Part shown: positions 1 to 5,753 of the stretch, in pieces
How the letters are laid out: each line of letters starts with the position of its first letter
Numbering within the stretch: position 1 is the stretch's first letter
Assembly (NCBI GenBank): GCA_964343305.1
Contig: CAYFJO010000574.1
Span: 1 to 6,374, forward strand
Direction: 5' to 3'
Origin: CAYFJO01 sp964343305
GTDB lineage: Bacteria > Planctomycetota > Planctomycetia > Pirellulales > Pirellulaceae
DNA length: 6,374 bases
Notes under the pieces: generated by a model
Seen by the model: the letters and a program-made list of their open reading frames with translations, nothing else
What the model was told of the DNA's origin: nothing
Databases searched by the model: none
Made by a program: the position numbers and the translations under genes

Positions 1-33
1 CGCAAAAAGAAAAAGCAAAAACCACCTGACTGA
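1..33 (+). CDS. possible C-terminal tail of an upstream gene (partial)
   Basis: Frame 1 reads RKKKKQKPPD followed by a TGA at 31-33. A short lysine-rich tail is a plausible end for a protein that starts outside the window. The other two forward frames also reach stops by base 61, so ten codons do not decide the frame. No function can be given. If real, its stop lies 70 bases before the next start codon, and a hairpin at 41-69 sits between them. Confidence 0.3.
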   Translation, partial: RKKKKQKPPD

Positions 34-40
34 CCACAAA

Positions 41-69
41 GTAGGTGGCATTGGGGGTTAGCCACCCAC
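41..69 (+). terminator. hairpin between the upstream tail and the EF-hand gene
   Basis: GGTGGC (44-49) pairs with GCCACC (61-66) around an 11-base loop, and GT (41-42) with AC (68-69) extends the stem past one A/C mismatch. There is no real T-run after it, only TCTTT, so this is a weak candidate for an intrinsic terminator of the preceding gene. It could equally be a leader structure for the gene at 104. Confidence 0.25.
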
Positions 70-91
70 GTCTTTCGCCACATTACCTCTC

Positions 92-97
92 AAGGAG
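92..97 (+). promoter_or_regulatory. ribosome binding site of the EF-hand protein gene
   Basis: AAGGAG lies six bases before the ATG at 104. It is a strong Shine-Dalgarno match and fixes the start codon of the 426-residue protein. Confidence 0.8.
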
Positions 98-103
98 CAA
101 TCC

Positions 104-1384
104 ATGCGACACTGCCTTCCACCACTTGCTTCGTTTTTTCTGATGCTTGCTGTCACCACCGCTGCGACAACAACCTGCCAGACCTTTGCCGCCAATGCTC
201 CCCTCGTCGAATCGTATCTCTCGGAAGGAGAGCTTTCGACGGGCGCGGCTGAATTGGCAAAGCAGATCAGCCAATCGCCCGATGACCAACAGGCTCGCTT
301 CAGCCTGGGCATCATCCACTTTTTGCAGGCGATCGAAGGCTTGGGCCAGGCGCAGCATCAGTTCGGGCTGCTTCAACACCGCGTCCGGCGCGTTCCGTTG
401 TTTCGCATTCCCATTCCACCGAACGACAAGCCAGAAGAACTGAGCTACGAAAAGGCCCGCCAGATCGTCGCCGACTTTCTAAAGGACTTGGAAAAAGCCG
501 AAGCGACGCTTGCCGAGGTTGACACGACCGAGGTCAAGTTGCCTTTGCATCTAGGCCGCGTTCGCCTGGACCTTGATGGAGACGGCGAGGCGACCGACGA
601 AGAGACGTTTTGGCGGATCTTTGCGATGTTCGATGGCCGCGTGGGCCGAGACATCGGTGAGGCGTTTCGCATCGGATTGGACGGCGGCGACGTCCATTGG
701 CTGCGTGGATATTGCCATGTGGCCATGTCACTGTGCGAATTTGCGTTAGCTCACGATTGGCGAGAGGTTTTCGAACGCTGTGCACATTTGATTTATCCAC
801 GCGTCAAAACACCCCACACTTTTTTGGCCGACGAACAAATGGACCCGTTGCGATGGACGTTCGATTTTCGTCTGATCGCGGACGTTATCGCCTACATCCA
901 TCTGTTGAACTTTCCTGTCGAAGAACCCGATCGCATGGCAAGTGCGCTCAAGCATCTGCACGCCGTGGTGGCACAAAGCCGTGCTTCGTGGACGCGCATT
1001 CTTTCGGAAACCGACGACGATGGCGAGTGGTTGCCTGGTCCCGATCAAACGGGCGTCATCCCAGGCGTGCGTATTCGGCAAGAAATCATCGACGGGTGGC
1101 ATGGCGTTTTGGATGAGGCCGAATCGATCCTGCGGGGGCAAAAGCTAATCCCGTTTTGGCGCGGTTACAAGGAAAAACCGTCCGAAGTTTTCACACAACG
1201 CCGCGGCATCAATTTAAAACGCGTTTTTACCGAGCCGAAGCGGTTCGATGTCGTGATGTGGGCCACGGGGACCGGCGCGACGCCGTTCCTCGAAACAGGC
1301 GAACTTACCAAACGCGAGACTTGGGGCAGGTTGACACAGATATTTGGGAGCAATTTCCTAGGTTTCGCGTTTTGGTTCAATTGA
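104..1384 (+). CDS. secreted protein of unknown function with one EF-hand loop
   Basis: A 426-residue protein that I do not recognise by name. Residues 1 to about 30 form a signal peptide: MRHC, a hydrophobic core FFLMLAVTTAA, and a likely cleavage near TFAANA. The mature protein should leave the cytoplasm. Residues 40-95 look helical, with a TPR-like stretch (AAELAKQISQSPDDQQARFSLG). Residues 156-167 are a canonical 12-position EF-hand loop, DLDGDGEATDEE, with Asp at positions 1, 3 and 5, Gly at 6 and Glu at 12, so one calcium site is likely. There is no partner EF-hand within the usual spacing. The rest has many Trp and His residues and no motif I can name. The start is fixed by AAGGAG six bases upstream. 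The last 27 bases overlap the convergent gene on the other strand. The role, perhaps a calcium-binding secreted or periplasmic factor, is inference. Confidence 0.88.
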   Translation: MRHCLPPLASFFLMLAVTTAATTTCQTFAANAPLVESYLSEGELSTGAAELAKQISQSPDDQQARFSLGIIHFLQAIEGLGQAQHQFGLLQHRVRRVPLFRIPIPPNDKPEELSYEKARQIVADFLKDLEKAEATLAEVDTTEVKLPLHLGRVRLDLDGDGEATDEETFWRIFAMFDGRVGRDIGEAFRIGLDGGDVHWLRGYCHVAMSLCEFALAHDWREVFERCAHLIYPRVKTPHTFLADEQMDPLRWTFDFRLIADVIAYIHLLNFPVEEPDRMASALKHLHAVVAQSRASWTRILSETDDDGEWLPGPDQTGVIPGVRIRQEIIDGWHGVLDEAESILRGQKLIPFWRGYKEKPSEVFTQRRGINLKRVFTEPKRFDVVMWATGTGATPFLETGELTKRETWGRLTQIFGSNFLGFAFWFN

Positions 1385-2224
1385 ACGATTGCGATACCGC
1401 TGGAGAAACGGCTCGACGTTCGGCGCCCCCAGAATTTCGTGAAGCGGTTGATAGGGGCGCGTGCCTCGTGCGTTTCTTCGCCGCGCCGGATTCGGGCCGC
1501 CCGTTCGCCCACACACTCGACAGTGCTTGGCTTTTTCCGTCATTTCGGCTTTGCATCGAGGACAGTGTGGGCCCGTTGTCCACGAGCGATCACTTGCTTT
1601 ACCTGTCGGCGACATCGACACATGAAGCAACAGTTCATGATCGCGGCAAACGTTCAGCGCGGCGATGAGTCGGTGGAGCGATTGGTCAACGTGGCTGACC
1701 TTTCCTGCCGCGGCGGTGAGTATCTGGGCGATTAGTTCGGTTTGAACATTGTCGAGCGGCGATGACATCCAAAGTCCGTACCAAGCGGGTGACGTCAAAT
1801 GAAGACAATGGCAGATTGGATCCGCAAACTTCTTTTCGCGAGCGACTTCGTCAATCACGCGAAAAAACGATGGCTGCAAATTCGACCAGTCAAACAACCC
1901 GAAGCAGCCAGCCAGCATGCGCGCATCCTTGTTAGCCAAAACGTTTGCCGGACAATCTTGACACTCGTGCACGACAAGAGACTCGCCACCGAAGTAGGCG
2001 AGCACTTCGTCGGTGAGAAATCCGCTTGTCATGGAACGGTCGACGCACACGCCTTCAAAGATTCGGCCTTCCGCCATGCCGTGTCCAAACATTTGAACGC
2101 CACGAAGTTGTCTTTCGGTAAACTCCGGTTCCTGCCAACGCTGATGGTCGCGTAGCGAGCACGGCCGACTGATTGACCAGCAGATGAACTCCGGCGTGAT
2201 GCCAACGATTCGATCCAAGGACAT
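1358..2224 (-). CDS. conserved-looking protein with C-terminal zinc ribbon
   Basis: A 288-residue, probably cytoplasmic protein; no signal peptide or membrane segment is visible. Residues 221-238 read CPRCKAEMTEKAKHCRVC, a CxxC-x10-CxxC zinc ribbon likely to bind one Zn ion through C221, C224, C235 and C238. A second CxxC (C88, C91) lies in HECQDCPAN, and C60, C107, C138 and C140 are further possible ligands. An Arg-rich segment (residues 248-256) follows the ribbon, so nucleic-acid binding is possible but unproven. The ATG at 2224 is the furthest upstream start in this frame because a TAG precedes it directly; only a weak AGG lies before it. It follows the dehydratase gene on the same strand after 145 bases, in which I see no clear terminator or promoter. 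Its tail overlaps the convergent gene by 27 bases. I do not recognise the family. Confidence 0.75.
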   Translation of the reverse strand: MSLDRIVGITPEFICWSISRPCSLRDHQRWQEPEFTERQLRGVQMFGHGMAEGRIFEGVCVDRSMTSGFLTDEVLAYFGGESLVVHECQDCPANVLANKDARMLAGCFGLFDWSNLQPSFFRVIDEVAREKKFADPICHCLHLTSPAWYGLWMSSPLDNVQTELIAQILTAAAGKVSHVDQSLHRLIAALNVCRDHELLLHVSMSPTGKASDRSWTTGPHCPRCKAEMTEKAKHCRVCGRTGGPNPARRRNARGTRPYQPLHEILGAPNVEPFLQRYRNRSIEPKRET

Positions 2225-2369
2225 CTACCTAAAACTTCAAAGACTTTCGGCACCCTGTTTGTGCTTCAACCTACACGCGTACGGAAACTGTTTCCAGAGT
2301 GCCTGCCCCAAACTGCCTTATCAGGCGGTGGTGACTGTCGCTACTGAAAGCGTCTTCGGAACTGGTCTG

Positions 2370-3563
2370 CTAATTGCCGTCTGTCCCGATGAGTTCCATG
2401 TTCGCCCGCATGTCCTCAGACGGCTCGACGCCGATGCCCGGCGCATCAGGGACGGAATAAGCCCCGTTGTCGCAGACGATCGCATCACCGGTGAAGTGAC
2501 GGAATGGCGTCAGAATGGAATGTTGAAACTCGTGTGAGGTCACGTGTTGTAGTGCGGCACTGGCCTGCAGGCTGGCTGCCAGAAAGATGCCGGCTCCGAT
2601 CGTGGCGTGCGGGATGATCTGCAAATGGTGGGCCTCGGCGTAACGACTGATCCGCATGAATTGTGTAACTCCCGTGTGACCCATTTCGGGCTGAACAACA
2701 TGCGCGGCTCCGCGATCAATCCGTAGCCGGGCATCGTGAACCGTCCGCCATTCTTCTCCGACGGCGATGGTTTGCCCCGAATGCTCCGCAACCCAACTCA
2801 GCCCATCGATGTCCTCCGTCGCCAGCGGTGCTTCGAGGAACCACGGACGATCAGGCGACATTTCTCTCGCGAGATCAGCGACTTCCGTCCGTGAATACGC
2901 CCAGTGCAGATCGCACGCGATCCGGGCGTCGTCACCAAGCCGTTCGCGCAGAGACTTCAGTTCCTTAACAGGACCTTCATCCGCCACCGGCATCGCGAAC
3001 TTGAACGAGTCGAATCTGCGTTCCTGCCAGGACGCTGCCAGGTCGCAGCGTGCCGCCAGCGTGTCTTCAGGCAAACCGGACACGTACGCGGGAATCGATT
3101 CGCGGCATCTTCCGCCCAGGAGTTGTGCGACTGACTTTCCGATTTGCTTGCCCGCCACATCCCACAGCGCGATGTCGACACCGGCCAACGCATCGAGATA
3201 GAAGCCGCCCGTGTAGCCTCGCACTCGCATGAGATCGTACAGTTCGTCATGCAGCGTCTCGCGATCCATCGGGTCACGCCCAATGACAAAGCCAGCCAGC
3301 AAGTCGTTGATGATTGCGGCGGTCGCCTGTGGAGTGACCAATCCGTAAGTCTCGCCCCAGCCTTCCACGCCATCAGCCGTCACCACTCGAACGGCCAGCG
3401 AACGGTTGTCGCGAGGATAAACCGTGCGATTACCGCGACGCACAAAGTAGCAGCTCTCGTTGACGGTCTCGCCCTCGCGCAGACTGCCAAGATACGGCTT
3501 ATCCTGTCGCAGGTTGACGACGTAGACCTCGATGGCCCGTACTGGATCAGATTCACTGCTCAT
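2370..3563 (-). CDS. enolase-superfamily protein, mandelate racemase/sugar-acid dehydratase type
   Basis: A 397-residue protein with the two-domain enolase-superfamily layout: a capping domain (about residues 8-150, with GWGETYG and ALAGVDIALWD) and a TIM barrel. The Mg ligands are visible as D218 (ACDLH), E244 (FLEAP) and E270 (VGEE). H319 (IPHA) is the expected general base on strand 7. D-x-H at 218-220 is seen in several acid-sugar dehydratases. Two hallmarks differ: the KxK motif is K188-F-A190, and the Asp expected to pair with the barrel His (QPD) is Glu (QPE, E293). The likely reaction is abstraction of a proton next to a carboxylate, followed by dehydration of a sugar acid; the substrate is unknown. 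The reading frame is open to a TTG at 3614, but those 17 extra codons are read from REP sequence, so I choose the ATG at 3563, which fits the family's usual N-terminus. No Shine-Dalgarno is visible because a REP ends five bases before the ATG. Confidence 0.9.
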   Translation of the reverse strand: MSSESDPVRAIEVYVVNLRQDKPYLGSLREGETVNESCYFVRRGNRTVYPRDNRSLAVRVVTADGVEGWGETYGLVTPQATAAIINDLLAGFVIGRDPMDRETLHDELYDLMRVRGYTGGFYLDALAGVDIALWDVAGKQIGKSVAQLLGGRCRESIPAYVSGLPEDTLAARCDLAASWQERRFDSFKFAMPVADEGPVKELKSLRERLGDDARIACDLHWAYSRTEVADLAREMSPDRPWFLEAPLATEDIDGLSWVAEHSGQTIAVGEEWRTVHDARLRIDRGAAHVVQPEMGHTGVTQFMRISRYAEAHHLQIIPHATIGAGIFLAASLQASAALQHVTSHEFQHSILTPFRHFTGDAIVCDNGAYSVPDAPGIGVEPSEDMRANMELIGTDGN

Positions 3564-3567
3564 TGTT

Positions 3568-3590
3568 GTAGTGGAGTTCGCCAGAACTCC
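3568..3590 (+). repeat. REP palindrome 1 (plus orientation)
   Basis: GTAGT is followed by stem GGAGTTC (3573-3579), loop GCCA and stem GAACTCC (3584-3590), a perfect 7-bp hairpin. It lies in the leader of the dehydratase gene, whose ATG is at 3563. The hairpin sequence is identical to REP 3. Confidence 0.9.
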
Positions 3591-3614
3591 CTGTTGAAAG
3601 CCCATGTTGTGCAA

Positions 3615-3637
3615 GGAATTCTGGCGAATTCCACTAC
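3615..3637 (-). repeat. REP palindrome 2 (minus orientation)
   Basis: Read on the minus strand: GTAGT, stem GGAATTC, loop GCCA, stem GAATTCC. Compared with REP 1 one stem pair is changed on both sides, so the 7-bp stem stays perfect. The TAG stop codon of the transposase (3634-3636) is part of GTAGT. With REP 1 it could form a larger imperfect stem (21 of 23 positions match). Confidence 0.9.
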
Positions 3638-4194
3638 GTATGGATCAAACCATTCTTTCGGAGGTATGAAACAGATCGATCAAACCGCGTCCAGAAGTCC
3701 GGCTCAAACGGCTTTAACTCCGGGTAGCCAGGTACAAGACAGCCGCTATAAGGATACGATGCGTATTCATCGACAGCCACCAGCCCAGCTCGTTCCGGAT
3801 TGCGTGCAATATACTCGCACATCGCCATCAATGCTTCTTGCTTTCGTTCTTCCTCGCTCAACACGTGGTCGTACGGTTGATCTTGTAACTCATACCGGAT
3901 GCGATTGAGTGCTTCGTTAAGTCGTTTCCGCAGATGCCTCATCGCGAGCCGCTGATCGGACGCCTCAAGAATTCCGATCCAAATAAGATGAATGTGATCA
4001 GGCATCAAGCAGAAGATCGGGCAGGCGATTGCATACCGAAACTGTGAATGCGTCAGAAGCTCTCGGAAGTGATAGTAAAGTCGTGCATCGAGCCAACCGA
4101 CTCGACGATCACGAACGGTCATGGTCCAGTGCACTACAGCGTTTCCCCGATACGTCGATGCGTCAAGGCGACGAAGGTGATCGCGTTTCGCCAT
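3634..4194 (-). CDS. REP-associated tyrosine transposase (RAYT, Y1/HUH family)
   Basis: A 186-residue member of the IS200-like Y1 transposase superfamily, RAYT branch. The HUH metal site is H67-I-H69 within LMPDHIHLIW, and the catalytic tyrosine is expected to be Y128 in the RAYT-typical segment EYIARNPERAGLV. A basic helix (MRHLRKRLNEALNRIR) lies between them. The length fits the family. RAYT enzymes nick and rejoin single-stranded DNA at a GTAG foot next to a REP hairpin; the flanking palindromes here all start GTAGT, which supports enzyme and repeats being a matched set. The start is the ATG at 4194, with a purine-rich SD (AGAGGTGGGG) two bases upstream. The stop TAG lies inside REP 2. All key residues are present, so it is probably active or under selection. 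It is co-directional with the aldolase and dehydratase genes and may be co-transcribed with them. Confidence 0.93.
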   Translation of the reverse strand: MAKRDHLRRLDASTYRGNAVVHWTMTVRDRRVGWLDARLYYHFRELLTHSQFRYAIACPIFCLMPDHIHLIWIGILEASDQRLAMRHLRKRLNEALNRIRYELQDQPYDHVLSEEERKQEALMAMCEYIARNPERAGLVAVDEYASYPYSGCLVPGYPELKPFEPDFWTRFDRSVSYLRKNGLIHT

Positions 4195-4196
4195 GT

Positions 4197-4206
4197 CCCC
4201 ACCTCT
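4197..4206 (-). promoter_or_regulatory. ribosome binding site of the RAYT gene
   Basis: The minus strand reads AGAGGTGGGG just before AC-ATG. The GAGGTG core is about five bases from the start codon. It lies between REP 3, which ends the upstream side, and the gene. Confidence 0.6.
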
Positions 4207-4210
4207 GAAG

Positions 4211-4233
4211 GTAGTGGAGTTCGCCAGAACTCC
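4211..4233 (+). repeat. REP palindrome 3 (plus orientation)
   Basis: GTAGT, stem GGAGTTC, loop GCCA, stem GAACTCC. It is identical to REP 1, and both are followed by CTGTTG. It lies immediately upstream of the transposase ribosome binding site. Confidence 0.9.
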
Positions 4234-4251
4234 CTGTTGCTGAATTATCTT

Positions 4252-5163
4252 CTATTTATTTAGGGGATTCTGGCGAATCCCACTACGGTCCAGGTCGGTC
4301 AGCATCGTGTCGATGTCTCGCCGGGCAAAGTCGTCCAGCTCCGGTAGTGGAGCGCGGACGTTCAATCGATCTGTGATTCCACGTTGCTGCAAGACGTACT
4401 TGGTCAACCGCATGCGATAGATCATCTGCGACGCGAGCAGCGGCAGGCTGATTCGATACAGCTCGCGAGCCCGGTCGAAATTGCCGGCCGTGTGAGCGTT
4501 GTAAATCGCCACGTGCAGATCGGTCAGTTCGACGGCGGGCAGCGCTCCGATCGCCCCGCGGTTGAGTTCATCAATGATGTACCGCGCACCACCGCCACCA
4601 AACACACCCTTCAAATGCGGAATCTCCGCCGCTCGAAGCGCGGTGATAGCCGGGCCGGATGGCAGTGTTTCTTCTTTGGTGTATGTAATTGCCGGATTCG
4701 CCGCCGCAAGTGCCGCAATGGCGTCAGCGTTGAGCCCCGCCCCAATGGGCGTCGGTGCATTCTGCAAAATGATCTGCACGTCGGTCAGCTCGGCCGTGAT
4801 ACGGACGAAGAACTCGCGATGGGCATCCAGGTCCTGTCCCAGCCCAGACGGAGCCATGATCATCAGATGATCGATTCCGTGCTGCCTGGCCTGTTGTCCG
4901 GCAACGACGACTTCCTCGCTGGTGGCCGCACTCGCCCCGCCAATGATTGGCACTCGCCCACCAACCTCATCGAACACAACGGCCATCAGATCACCACGTT
5001 CCTCTGACGACAGGAAGTTGTATTCGCTGGCCACTCCGGGAAAGACGACTCCGTGAGCGCCGGCGCTGAGCGCAAACCGGACGACACGTCGCAGCGAATC
5101 TGGATCAACGACATTGTCGTCGGTGAACAGAGTCGGAATGACCGGAAAGATTCCTTTGAGCAT
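4252..5163 (-). CDS. DapA/NanA-family class I pyruvate aldolase or dehydratase homologue
   Basis: A 303-residue TIM-barrel protein of the dihydrodipicolinate synthase/N-acetylneuraminate lyase family, close to the usual 290-300 residues. Residues 3-14 (KGIFPVIPTLFT) are the typical first strand. The expected Schiff-base lysine is K163 in TYTKEE. The pyruvate-binding loop is GVASEYNFL (43-51) instead of GTTGES or GSTGEN. The tyrosine normally in YN.P, the proton relay, is Gln (Q134 in LQNAP). It is therefore unlikely to be the lysine-biosynthesis DapA. A 2-keto-3-deoxy sugar-acid aldolase or dehydratase is more likely, given the enolase-superfamily gene downstream. The ATG at 5163 starts the family-typical N-terminus; only a weak AGGGA lies upstream. 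The tail is odd: the residues after LDR (SGIRQNP, 294-300) are REP 4 sequence read in frame and the stop follows in the spacer. The native stop was probably lost. Confidence 0.92.
   Translation of the reverse strand: MLKGIFPVIPTLFTDDNVVDPDSLRRVVRFALSAGAHGVVFPGVASEYNFLSSEERGDLMAVVFDEVGGRVPIIGGASAATSEEVVVAGQQARQHGIDHLMIMAPSGLGQDLDAHREFFVRITAELTDVQIILQNAPTPIGAGLNADAIAALAAANPAITYTKEETLPSGPAITALRAAEIPHLKGVFGGGGARYIIDELNRGAIGALPAVELTDLHVAIYNAHTAGNFDRARELYRISLPLLASQMIYRMRLTKYVLQQRGITDRLNVRAPLPELDDFARRDIDTMLTDLDRSGIRQNPLNK
4264..4286 (-). repeat. REP palindrome 4 (minus orientation), coding for the aldolase tail
   Basis: On the minus strand: GTAGT, stem GGGATTC, loop GCCA, stem GAATCCC. It is a third stem variant, again with perfect 7-bp pairing. 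It is read in frame as the C-terminal residues RSGIRQNP of the aldolase homologue. Against REP 3 it matches at 19 of 23 positions. Confidence 0.9.
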
Positions 5164-5164
5164 G

Positions 5165-5176
5165 GTGGTGGAGTTC
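5165..5176 (+). repeat. possible decayed half of a REP palindrome
   Basis: GTGGTGGAGTTC matches the first 12 bases of REP 1 and REP 3 (GTAGTGGAGTTC) at 11 positions and lies one base from the aldolase start codon. The second stem arm is absent. The similarity may be chance. Confidence 0.3.
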
Positions 5177-5208
5177 CCTAATGAGTTGCAGTCACATTAT
5201 TGTGGAAT

Positions 5209-5237
5209 ATTCTAAGTCCGAACACCGAGCGATTGAA
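5209..5237 (-). promoter_or_regulatory. candidate promoter for the aldolase-RAYT-dehydratase block
   Basis: On the minus strand TTCAAT (5237-5232) and TAGAAT (5214-5209) are separated by 17 bases. The -10 box matches the consensus at five of six positions, the -35 box at only three. Transcription would start about 40 bases before the aldolase ATG. A perfect palindrome, GAATATTC (5205-5212), overlaps the -10 box and could be an operator half. The call is weak and rests on spacing alone. Confidence 0.25.
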
Positions 5238-5745
5238 GAAGGTGGCAGTCTCTAGCCGCTTCGTACTGGCGACTGGGGCTCGCACTTACCCATTTTTGCG
5301 CGGGGGCAGGCGCATTCCTTTATCCGTCGCCGTGCGGTTGGACCGTCGGATGAACAACCAGCCAATTGCAATGAGGTGTCCTTCCCGCCGATTGCGTAAT
5401 TCAACTGCCACAGAGGAGATGACAATCTTTTCGTACACCGCCGCCTACCTTCCCCTTTCATCCTGAACCACTGCTTGACCAGCGAATTGCATGTGCGACC
5501 CCTCTCGTACCGCTTGACCGTTCTGACAAACCTCGGTTCGCCGGATATTTGGATCTTTACATCCGTAATAGCTTGATCTAAATTGAAGTTCGGAGGAACG
5601 TGAAGGGAATCTGTGTCCATCACACCCGCCTCGTTATGACCAACCTCAAACACACCATCTAGCAAAACGTCGATCGCTGTGGCGATTGGCGGACTAGAGG
5701 TTTCTTTTGATGTCTGCCCCAACTGATTAGATTTCACTTCCTCGA

Positions 5746-5753
5746 AGAAGGAG
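5746..5753 (+). promoter_or_regulatory. ribosome binding site of the small secreted peptide gene
   Basis: AGAAGGAG stands eight bases before the ATG at 5762. It is among the strongest Shine-Dalgarno sequences in the window and is the main reason to believe that the 44-codon frame is translated. Confidence 0.75.

Larger units (their letters stand above)
3568..4286 (-). mobile_element. RAYT-REP module (transposase gene between two inverted REP pairs)
   Basis: A unit of about 720 bases made of a REP pair (3568-3637), a RAYT gene (3634-4194) and a second REP pair (4211-4286). In each pair the two palindromes point at each other with 24 or 30 bases between them, like the BIME arrangements of enterobacteria and pseudomonads. 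The left-hand members and six following bases (29 bases at 3568-3596 and 4211-4239) are identical. I see no target-site duplication and no IS-type terminal inverted repeats beyond the REPs. RAYTs are usually single-copy domesticated transposases that mobilise the short palindromes rather than themselves, so the module may be resident, not recently inserted. Confidence 0.8.

Noticed and set aside
746..1141. 131-codon minus-strand open frame
   Set aside because: It is antisense to the EF-hand protein gene, which has a strong RBS and signal peptide; the antisense translation shows no domain.
1799..2155. 118-codon plus-strand open frame
   Set aside because: It is antisense to the zinc-ribbon protein gene and has no RBS or recognisable motif.
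2283..2295. Perfect 13-base palindrome GGAAACTGTTTCC between the dehydratase and zinc-ribbon genes
   Set aside because: It is too short to separate from chance, has no T-run for a terminator and no promoter next to it to make it an operator.
3564..3614. N-terminal extension of the dehydratase to a TTG at 3614
   Set aside because: The extra 17 codons translate REP 1 and spacer sequence, and the family normally starts near the IEVYVV strand.
3144..3908. 254-codon plus-strand open frame
   Set aside because: It runs antisense through the dehydratase and RAYT genes and through the REPs, with low-complexity translation and no motif. Both opposite genes have clear catalytic residues.
3568..4239. 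29-base identical direct repeats read as the ends of an insertion sequence
   Set aside because: Each copy is half of an inverted REP pair, and the sequence is a hairpin typical of RAYT targets, so a REP pair explains it better. No target duplication is visible.
3568..4286. CRISPR array
   Set aside because: There are only four copies, in alternating orientation and separated by a gene; spacing and orientation do not fit an array, and no cas gene is present.
4344..4353. Further REP-like sequence GTAGTGGAGC inside the aldolase gene
   Set aside because: Only the first nine bases match, the loop and second stem arm are missing, and it encodes ordinary aldolase residues (APLPEL).
4384..5007. 207-codon plus-strand open frame
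   Set aside because: It is a shadow of the aldolase homologue, whose family signature is unmistakable on the minus strand.
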